Shown: positions 5,780 to 11,933 of the stretch, piece by piece
How the letters are laid out: every line of letters starts with the position of its first letter
How positions within the stretch are numbered: the stretch's first letter is position 1
Assembly (NCBI GenBank): GCA_047921075.1
Contig: JBLRWS010000065.1
Span: 1-11,933 of the forward strand
Source: JBLRWS01 sp047921075
GTDB taxonomy: Bacteria; Bacteroidota; Rhodothermia; Balneolales; Balneolaceae
Reading direction: 5' to 3'
Length of the DNA: 11,933 nucleotides
Program-made: the position numbers and the translations under genes
Notes under the pieces: generated by a model
Database searches by the model: none
What the model was told of the DNA's origin: nothing
The model's input: only the letters and a program-made list of their open reading frames with translations

Positions 5780-8020
5780 ATGACCCCTACTTCCCACCCA
5801 TATACTACGTTGTTTCGACTATTGCTTGCTCTGGCTATGCTTACAGCGGGTAGTGGAATGGTCTACGCTCAAACCAATGAGCAAAAAGCCGACAGCCTGC
5901 AGCGAATCATTAACCTCTCCATTGCAGAGCGCACAACTGTAGATCAAATTGATCAGTTAACCACCATTTTGAATAACCTGAATCGCGACCGCGAGGGAAT
6001 AGAGTGGGTTCGGCTTGGAAGAGAGATGGCTATGGACATTGGCTATATTGAAGGAGAGCAGGAGCTGCTGATAAATCTGGGGAACCATTACTTTCAGGTT
6101 GGCATGCCAGACTCTGCCCTGCAAGCGCTCGACTATGCCGTGACACTCGGTGGAGACATTGACATGCGCATTAAACTTTTGAACGGAAGAGCACGGGCAC
6201 ACGCTATGCTCCAGCAGTATGTTATAGCCAGCGAGCTTTTTGAAGAGATGAGTGCGCTTGCCGATTCTTTACAAGACCCGCGCTATCAGACTCCTGCAAG
6301 GAACAACCTCGGGGTGGTGTACGCCAATATGGGCGATCAGTTTAATGCGCTTCGGTCTTACTACGAAGCCCTGGAATTGTCGGAGGCGCAGGGTGATTCC
6401 GTCGGCATGGCCATTGCCTACAACAATGTTGGACATCAGTTTGAGCAGATGCAGAATGTTGAGCAAGCCGCTTTTTTTCTGGATCAGGCCGAAGAGATCA
6501 GTGCCGCCATCAACCTGCACTCCAATCTGGTACGGGTATATGTAAACAAGGGAAATCTGCACCAAATGACCGAAGACTTTGACCGTGCAGAATATTACCA
6601 TTTAAAAGCACGCGCCATCTTCCAGGAAACCAATAACATTCCGTCCCTTATTCAATCCGATTTCAACCTCGGGCGGCTTGAAACCCGGCGCGGCAATTTT
6701 GATAATGCCAGGACCCACTTACAGCGTGCAGAATCAGAAAGTGAGCGAATCGGGTTTCCTCTGGGTATCTATTACACCTCACTCGGCTTTGGCAACCTTG
6801 AAAGGGAAATGAGCAACTATGGCCAGGCAGCACGCCGGTACAAACGGGCCCTGGAGGTTGCTGAACAGATTGACGCCGAAGAGTTCATACTAAACTCATA
6901 CAACAACCTGTACGAAACCTACAATCGCCTTGGGAACAGAGGGGAGGCACTCGAATGGCTGGAGCGCTACACAAGCCTGACCGAGGAGCTGCGCACTACC
7001 GAGAAGGAACGGTTGGTCACCGAATTCGAAGTGAAGTTTTCGTTGAAGGAAGCACAGCAGGAGAGCCAACTGTTACTTGCCCGCCAGGCAGAGCAAGACG
7101 CAGAGCTGGCTGCCCAACGCTGGATCATTTTTTCATCGTTTATAGCCTTTATCGTAGTACTCATTGCCGGCCTCATCATTCTCCGAATCAATCTGAAGCG
7201 GCGTGAAGCCAATACCAGGCTGCAGGCGATCAATCATAAGCTGAATACGCTCAACAAAACTATACGTAACCAAAAAAAGGAGCTGGAAGAACTCAATGAG
7301 ATCAAAACCAAGCTTTTTGCTATAGTAGCACACGATCTTCGCGGCCCGCTCAGCTCTCTGCAGAGCCTTCTCTATCTGCTGCGCGAACACGACCTGACCA
7401 AAGAAGAGGTGCATGAAATTACCGGCAACCTCGAAACCAGCCTGCAGGAAAATGCTTCAATGATGGACAACCTTCTGGCCTGGGCGCGCTCGCAAATGAG
7501 TGGTATCACGCTAAGCAACCGCCGGTTTGAGCTGGAAAAATGCGTGCAGGCTGTACTGGATGAATTCAAATTCTCCTGCAAAAGCAAACAGGTTCAAATA
7601 AAGACCGATATTAAACCCGGCACCGAACTGGATGCTGACTATGATATGATCAAGCTGGTATTTCGCAATCTGGTGGCCAACGCCATCAAGTTTAGTGAGC
7701 CGGATTCGATCATTACCATACGGGCCAAAGCGGGAGATACATTTGTTCGTGTCGAAATTGAAGACGAAGGGGTGGGCATTCCCGAGGAGCATCGTGCTAA
7801 AATTTTCTCGAATACCAACTATACCTCCCGCGGAACAGACAACGAAAAAGGCAGCGGGCTCGGGCTCAATCTCTGCAAAGAGTTTGTTGAAGAGCACGGC
7901 GGAACCATCGCCTTCGAATCCGAGGTGGGCGTGGGTACTACCTTCATCATCCATCTTCCGTTGCCGCAGTCTGTGTCGGCCGAAGAGAGCAATCAAGCCG
8001 GGAAAACGATCACTGCGTAA
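5780..8020 (+). CDS. TPR-containing membrane sensor histidine kinase
   Basis: The 746-residue protein begins with a Sec signal peptide (residues 1-30, cut likely after V-Y-A). A periplasmic-side array of tetratricopeptide-type repeats follows (about 92-400, for example YANMGDQFNALRSYYEALEL at 181-200). Next come a helical linker (405-445), one transmembrane helix (about 448-469) and a coiled coil (475-510). The cytoplasmic kinase has A-H-D-L-R-G-P-L with phospho-accepting His518, N box N-L-V-A-N-A-I-K-F-S (Asn630, Asn634), G1 D-E-G-V-G (662-666) and G2 G-S-G-L-G-L (691-696). All catalytic motifs look intact. No receiver domain or response regulator gene is present, so the partner lies elsewhere. 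Such kinases are common in Bacteroidota. The signal sensed is unknown. The ATG at 5780 is chosen because it starts the signal peptide. The in-frame GTG at 5729 would put 17 residues before it. Confidence 0.92.
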   Translation: MTPTSHPYTTLFRLLLALAMLTAGSGMVYAQTNEQKADSLQRIINLSIAERTTVDQIDQLTTILNNLNRDREGIEWVRLGREMAMDIGYIEGEQELLINLGNHYFQVGMPDSALQALDYAVTLGGDIDMRIKLLNGRARAHAMLQQYVIASELFEEMSALADSLQDPRYQTPARNNLGVVYANMGDQFNALRSYYEALELSEAQGDSVGMAIAYNNVGHQFEQMQNVEQAAFFLDQAEEISAAINLHSNLVRVYVNKGNLHQMTEDFDRAEYYHLKARAIFQETNNIPSLIQSDFNLGRLETRRGNFDNARTHLQRAESESERIGFPLGIYYTSLGFGNLEREMSNYGQAARRYKRALEVAEQIDAEEFILNSYNNLYETYNRLGNRGEALEWLERYTSLTEELRTTEKERLVTEFEVKFSLKEAQQESQLLLARQAEQDAELAAQRWIIFSSFIAFIVVLIAGLIILRINLKRREANTRLQAINHKLNTLNKTIRNQKKELEELNEIKTKLFAIVAHDLRGPLSSLQSLLYLLREHDLTKEEVHEITGNLETSLQENASMMDNLLAWARSQMSGITLSNRRFELEKCVQAVLDEFKFSCKSKQVQIKTDIKPGTELDADYDMIKLVFRNLVANAIKFSEPDSIITIRAKAGDTFVRVEIEDEGVGIPEEHRAKIFSNTNYTSRGTDNEKGSGLGLNLCKEFVEEHGGTIAFESEVGVGTTFIIHLPLPQSVSAEESNQAGKTITA

Positions 8021-8040
8021 CCGAGCGGAGCCACTTCTTT

Positions 8041-8066
8041 AACAGTCGAGCTTGAGCGACTGTTTT
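8041..8066 (+). terminator. Probable intrinsic terminator after the kinase gene
   Basis: AACAGTCG (8041-8048) and CGACTGTT (8057-8064) form an 8-bp stem around an 8-base loop, running into TTTT at 8063-8066. It begins 20 bases after the kinase stop. The stem is short and the T tract modest, so it may be leaky. Confidence 0.55.
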
Positions 8067-8141
8067 CGTATCTTTCCGGCCTTCGTCTAATTGTTACGAT
8101 TCGGTTCAACCATAACAACCGACAGCAACACCATTCCGCTT

Positions 8142-10868
8142 ATGACAACCCGCACTATTTTTCGACTGGTTCTTTTTGTACTCCTTCCTTTTTTGTTAAT
8201 CAGCCTCACATCCAGCTGGATTCTGGAATATCTCTGGCTCAATGAGCTGGGCTATACGCAGGTTTTCTGGACACTGCGCATCACGCAGATTGCCCTGATT
8301 GCAGGTGCCTTTGCACTGGCCGCCGGGTATCTGGTGCCCAATCTTCGCCACCTTGCCAAACAGCTGAAACATGTGAACTTTACAGGATCGCCGCTGCAGG
8401 GGCTTGATGTAAATCTTGGTGGTGCTCTCGACAATAAAAAACTTCGCTTCTTTTTCACGATTGCCGCACTGGTTATCTCCCTTCTCTTTGCATTTGGCTT
8501 TACCCTGCGCTGGGATGAATCGCTGCGCTTTTTGTGGAATGTCTCGTTTGGTGAGAGCGACCCCCTCTTTGGACGGGATATCGGCTTTTACATGTTTCAG
8601 CTCCCATTCTGGCAACTGATTCAGTCCAGCATCGTCATCCTTACGTTCATCGCTACCTTGATATTGGCCGTGGTGTACCTCTTTACCGGGCTGCTGGGCA
8701 TGCAACCCGGCAGTGGCGTTCAGGCATCTGCCGCCGTGCGCAACCACCTGGCACTGAATGCCGGCCTCTGGATGCTGGCCATTTCCTGGGGCTACTATCT
8801 GGACCGCTTCGGGTTGCTGTTTGCAACCGATGGGATCGTATACGGCGCAACCTACACCGATGTAACCGTACTCCTGCCGGTGTACTGGATAATGCTTGCA
8901 CTCACCGCTCTGCTGGGTGTGCTGCTGCTCATACAGTTCAAAATAAAAACCGGAAAGGCGATACCGATGGTAGGCATATTGGGGCTAATCGTTTTGATTG
9001 GCGGGCAGGGTATTCTGCCCAGTTTTGTTCAGAACTTTAGTGTGAATCCCAATGAGCTGGAACTGGAGACGCCCTATCTCGAAAACAATATTGAGATGAC
9101 ACGCCTGGCCTACAATCTGAATACGGTTCGTGAGATTGAGTATCAGGCAGACGACACATTAACGCTGGCTGATATACGCAACAATCAGGACGCCGTGAAT
9201 AACATTCGTCTGTGGGATCCGCGCCTGCTCATTCAAACCTACAAGCAGCTGCAGGAAATTCGCTCCTATTACGAGTTTTACTCGGTGGATAACGACCGCT
9301 ACATGGTAAATGGAGAGGTAACCCAAATGATGCTTTCTGCGCGCGAAATTGCCCGGCGCCTGCCCAGCCAATCCGATACGTGGGTAAACCGCCATCTGCA
9401 GTTTACACATGGCTACGGGCTTACAATGAGCCCTGTTACCGAGGCAAACCGTCAAGGGGAACCGCTCCTCACCATTCGCGATATTCCGCCCATTTACGAA
9501 AGCCCGAATCTTCAAATCACCAATCCCGCCATCTATTACGGCGAAAACAGCAGTGGCTACTATTTTGTAAATACCGGTGTTCAGGAGCTCCACTTCCCCC
9601 AGGGAGATGATAATGTGTACATCAACTACGACGGCATCGGCGGCATACAGGTATCCAATTTCTTTCGCCGGGCACTGTTTGCCTGGGAAAAGGGCGACAT
9701 CAACATCCTGCTCTCCTCCCTCATTCACAACGAAAGCCGCTTTCAGCTATGGCGAAGTGTGCAAGAGCGCGTTCGGAAAATAACCCCGTTTCTGGAGCTG
9801 GACCGCGATCCCTATCTGGTACTTTTTGATGGCCGCCTCTTCTGGATTCAGGACGCCTACACTACCTCCTCGCATTTTCCCTATTCACGACGTACCGGCG
9901 GCATCAACTACATCCGTAACTCGGTAAAAATTGTGGTGGATGCCTACAACGGCTCGGTTGATTACTACATGGTAGACGAGAACGACCCGGTACTTCAGGT
10001 ATACGACTCCATCTTCCCCGGGCTGTTTCAGCCGCTCAGCGAACTGCCCAACGGCCTGGATCGGCACTTTCGCTATCCGCAAGACCTGTTCGAGATACAG
10101 ATTGATGTGTTTAACCGCTACCATATGGTGCGGCCACAGGTGTTTTACAACCAGGAAGATTTATGGACCCGCCCCAACGAGAAATACGGTGGCCGGCAGA
10201 TCCTAATGGAACCCTACTACGTACTGGCCCGCCTGCCCGGTGAGGAGGAGCTGGAGTTTATGTTGATTAGTCCGCTCACGCCCGAAAACCGTGATAACAT
10301 GATTGCCTGGATGACGGCAAAATCGGATCCCGGATCCTACGGCGAGCTGATCGCTTTTAAACTACCCAAAGACCGTTTGATTTACGGCCCGGCTCAGATC
10401 GAGGCGAGGATCGATCAGGACCCCGAAATTTCGCAACAGATCGCCTTATGGGATCAGCGCGGTTCGCGCGTTATTCGCGGCAACCTGATGGTAATTCCAA
10501 TCGAAAATTCGTTCCTCTATGTAGAGCCGGTCTTTTTGCTGGCCGATGGGGTCGATATTCCGCAGCTTCAGCGTGTGATTGTAGCCATTGGTGATAACAT
10601 CTCCATGCAGCCCACACTCGACATGGCCATTGCCGAACTTTTTGGCGATGAACTTCTGGCTGCCGAACGGCCCATACGGCAACTGCCACGCGCATCCGAA
10701 GCGGGGCAACCCCAACCGGGTGATGCGATCTCGCCCGAGGCGCTGGCCGATTCCCGCCAGCTGCAGGAATTCCGCCGATTATGGAACAACCTCCGCACCG
10801 CACTTGAAAGCGGCGACTGGGCGCGGTACGGTGAAATTTTACAGGAGATGGACGACCTGCTAAACTAA
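8142..10868 (+). CDS. UPF0182 family large membrane protein
   Basis: The 908-residue protein matches the UPF0182 (COG1615) family, whose function is unknown. Seven hydrophobic helices occupy the first third, at about residues 8-28, 43-65, 103-121, 160-184, 203-220, 241-266 and 273-293. A large soluble region, presumably extracytoplasmic, follows. Family-typical stretches include D-P-L-F-G-R-D-I-G-F-Y (140-150), N-P-N-E-L-x-x-E-x-P-Y-L (302-313), a W-D-P-R-x-L-x-Q-T-Y segment, N-Y-I-R-N-S-V-K and a Y-P-x-D-L-F segment. The C-terminal sequence A-L-E-S-G-D-W-A-R-Y-G is characteristic. The length is normal for the family. The ATG at 8142 begins a signal-anchor-like helix. A TTG at 8091 would add 17 residues and is not preferred. 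A TATCTTTC at 8069-8076, near the TAnnTTTG consensus, lies just after the upstream terminator and could be its promoter. Confidence 0.9.
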   Translation: MTTRTIFRLVLFVLLPFLLISLTSSWILEYLWLNELGYTQVFWTLRITQIALIAGAFALAAGYLVPNLRHLAKQLKHVNFTGSPLQGLDVNLGGALDNKKLRFFFTIAALVISLLFAFGFTLRWDESLRFLWNVSFGESDPLFGRDIGFYMFQLPFWQLIQSSIVILTFIATLILAVVYLFTGLLGMQPGSGVQASAAVRNHLALNAGLWMLAISWGYYLDRFGLLFATDGIVYGATYTDVTVLLPVYWIMLALTALLGVLLLIQFKIKTGKAIPMVGILGLIVLIGGQGILPSFVQNFSVNPNELELETPYLENNIEMTRLAYNLNTVREIEYQADDTLTLADIRNNQDAVNNIRLWDPRLLIQTYKQLQEIRSYYEFYSVDNDRYMVNGEVTQMMLSAREIARRLPSQSDTWVNRHLQFTHGYGLTMSPVTEANRQGEPLLTIRDIPPIYESPNLQITNPAIYYGENSSGYYFVNTGVQELHFPQGDDNVYINYDGIGGIQVSNFFRRALFAWEKGDINILLSSLIHNESRFQLWRSVQERVRKITPFLELDRDPYLVLFDGRLFWIQDAYTTSSHFPYSRRTGGINYIRNSVKIVVDAYNGSVDYYMVDENDPVLQVYDSIFPGLFQPLSELPNGLDRHFRYPQDLFEIQIDVFNRYHMVRPQVFYNQEDLWTRPNEKYGGRQILMEPYYVLARLPGEEELEFMLISPLTPENRDNMIAWMTAKSDPGSYGELIAFKLPKDRLIYGPAQIEARIDQDPEISQQIALWDQRGSRVIRGNLMVIPIENSFLYVEPVFLLADGVDIPQLQRVIVAIGDNISMQPTLDMAIAELFGDELLAAERPIRQLPRASEAGQPQPGDAISPEALADSRQLQEFRRLWNNLRTALESGDWARYGEILQEMDDLLN

Positions 10869-10936
10869 CCGCAGGCGTCTGCCAGAGGCGGAACTGAAGC
10901 AGCTGCGGTTTCTGTTTGATGGTGACCTGAAACAGA
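10867..10936 (+). terminator. Adjacent inverted repeats, possible weak terminator
   Basis: The UPF0182 stop is followed by AACCGCAG (10867-10874) paired with CTGCGGTT (10903-10910), an 8-bp stem with a 28-base loop. TCTGTTT (10911-10917) then pairs with AAACAGA (10930-10936), a 7-bp stem. T-rich sequence follows the first stem but no clean T tract, so termination is uncertain. The repeats could instead form an mRNA structure before the glycosylase gene. Confidence 0.35.
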
Positions 10937-10948
10937 CCCAATCACGCC

Positions 10949-11893
10949 ATGCCAAACTGGACCCTTACGTCTACCCCTCCGCACGACTGGTTTATCTGCC
11001 TCGATATCGATCCCTATTTCGATCACGAGCATGAGCCGGAAAAAATGTTTGAGGAGGGATTTACCCGCCCCATTCCGCTGAAGGAGCGCGATGTGGTGGT
11101 TACCATTTTCTTTAACGGCGATCCCGAAAAACCGGAATTTTACATTGAGTGTGCAGACGATCTGACAAAAGAGGAGATTGCGCAGGCAAACAACGCCCTG
11201 GCACGAATCCTCGGTACCTCGCTCGATCTGCGGCCGCTGTATGATCGGGCTCAAAACGACCCGGTTCTCGGCCCGAAGCTCACTGAATTTTACGGCCTGA
11301 AGAGAATGGCTCGCGGCTCCCTGTTCGAGGATATCCTCTACCGTATCGTACAGATGCAACTCTCCCACAAACCGACCGCAAAGAAAATGATGTTCCGGAT
11401 GCGGGAAGCGTACGGCACACATCTCACGCACAACGGAAAAACCCTTCCCGCCTGGCCCCGCCCCTGGCAGCTGGCCAAAGCCGATCCTGCACAGATTCGT
11501 AAAATGGGGCCCACACTTCGAAAGGGCGAATATCTGGTAGGCTTGGCACAGGACATCCTGGCCGGTGAAGTGGATATTCAGTGGCTGGACAGAGACGCCG
11601 CCCCGCAGGAGTTTTTCGATACCATCTCGAGCGTTCGCGGTGTGGGGCCCACCTCCGCGCAAGATCTTATGCTTTTCCGTGAACGGACCGACGCCGTGTT
11701 TCCGAGCAACATCAAAAAAGGCGAAGAGAAGGGGTTGCGGAAGTGGATCATTCTCACCTATGGCGGTGACCCTGCAAATTGCTCTGAAAAGGAGTTTCAG
11801 CAGATGATTTCTACCTGGAAAGGATACGAAGCCGCCGCGATTGAATTTCTGTTTGTGGATTATATGATCGGGCGGAAGAAAAAAAGCTCGTAA
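10949..11893 (+). CDS. AlkA-like HhH-GPD DNA glycosylase
   Basis: The 314-residue protein resembles 3-methyladenine DNA glycosylase II, which removes alkylated or damaged bases to start base-excision repair. Residues 1-105 form an AlkA-type N-terminal region. Residues 115-305 carry the HhH-GPD fold, with a Q-L-S-x-x-x-A helix (137-144) and a helix-hairpin-helix I-S-S-V-R-G-V-G-P-T-S-A (226-237). The segment A-V-F-P (249-252) corresponds to the D-V-F-x-P stretch that precedes the catalytic aspartate in AlkA, but no aspartate occurs from 249 to 273. The nearest candidates are Asn254 or Glu259/Glu260. Activity is therefore uncertain and this may be a divergent subfamily. No FeS-cluster cysteine motif of the EndoIII/MutY type is seen. 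The ATG at 10949 follows an 80-base gap after UPF0182. Confidence 0.8.
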   Translation: MPNWTLTSTPPHDWFICLDIDPYFDHEHEPEKMFEEGFTRPIPLKERDVVVTIFFNGDPEKPEFYIECADDLTKEEIAQANNALARILGTSLDLRPLYDRAQNDPVLGPKLTEFYGLKRMARGSLFEDILYRIVQMQLSHKPTAKKMMFRMREAYGTHLTHNGKTLPAWPRPWQLAKADPAQIRKMGPTLRKGEYLVGLAQDILAGEVDIQWLDRDAAPQEFFDTISSVRGVGPTSAQDLMLFRERTDAVFPSNIKKGEEKGLRKWIILTYGGDPANCSEKEFQQMISTWKGYEAAAIEFLFVDYMIGRKKKSS

Positions 11894-11933
11894 ACCTGCC
11901 TTTCCATCTGTTTACTGAATTACTCATTCTAAT
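11894..11933. other. Downstream non-coding end of window
   Basis: I see no terminator hairpin or start of another gene in these last 40 bases. Confidence 0.5.

Noticed and set aside
8091..8141. TTG start for the UPF0182 gene
   Set aside because: The added 17 residues are polar and unlike the family N-terminus, which begins with the hydrophobic segment after the ATG at 8142.
10865..11662. 265-codon open frame on the minus strand
   Set aside because: It is antisense to the glycosylase gene, shows no recognisable domain and has repeated low-quality composition typical of shadow frames.
1..11933. Mobile element, CRISPR array, tRNA or rRNA
   Set aside because: No transposase or integrase gene, no spaced direct repeats and no recognisable RNA gene were found on either strand.

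Overview
The window is about 11.9 kb of compact bacterial chromosome. All seven complete genes lie on the + strand, and only two pieces of minus-strand genes sit at the left edge. Three features point to a Bacteroidota/Rhodothermota/Balneolota-type organism. There is a remnant of a type IX secretion (T9SS) C-terminal sorting domain on the minus strand. A TATCTTTG box matching the TAnnTTTG -7 element of that group precedes oxyR. The protein families also fit: a TPR sensor kinase, a paired nuclease and ATP-dependent ligase, and a UPF0182 protein. No finer placement can be made from this sequence alone.

Layout. Bases 1-89 (minus) are the start of a lipoprotein gene that runs off the window. Bases 90-573 hold no complete gene. 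They contain a low-complexity stretch, a perfect 15-bp hairpin with a minus-strand T tract, the 3' stub of a T9SS-sorted protein gene, and the oxyR promoter region. The + strand then carries oxyR (574-1506), a TerC/Alx-type membrane protein (1548-2489), a four-helix membrane protein of unknown function overlapping it by 4 bases (2486-2911), a ligase-associated metallo-beta-lactamase-fold exonuclease (2938-3924), and an ATP-dependent DNA ligase overlapping that by 4 bases (3921-5660). These five genes are close enough to be one transcription unit. After a 119-bp gap comes a TPR sensor histidine kinase (5780-8020) followed by a probable terminator, then a 908-residue UPF0182 membrane protein (8142-10868), and an AlkA-like HhH-GPD DNA glycosylase (10949-11893).

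How the genes fit together. A peroxide sensor heads a run that includes an export-type membrane protein and a DNA end-processing and ligation pair, and a base-excision glycosylase lies further along. This suggests an oxidative-stress and DNA-repair neighbourhood. The link is inferred from order and spacing only. The kinase and UPF0182 genes have their own gaps and may be independent. I see no mobile element, CRISPR array, tRNA or rRNA. I found no clear new multi-gene system. The most notable points are the truncated T9SS gene whose end abuts the oxyR promoter, the tightly coupled TerC/membrane-protein and exonuclease/ligase pairs, and a glycosylase with no aspartate where the family's catalytic one is expected.
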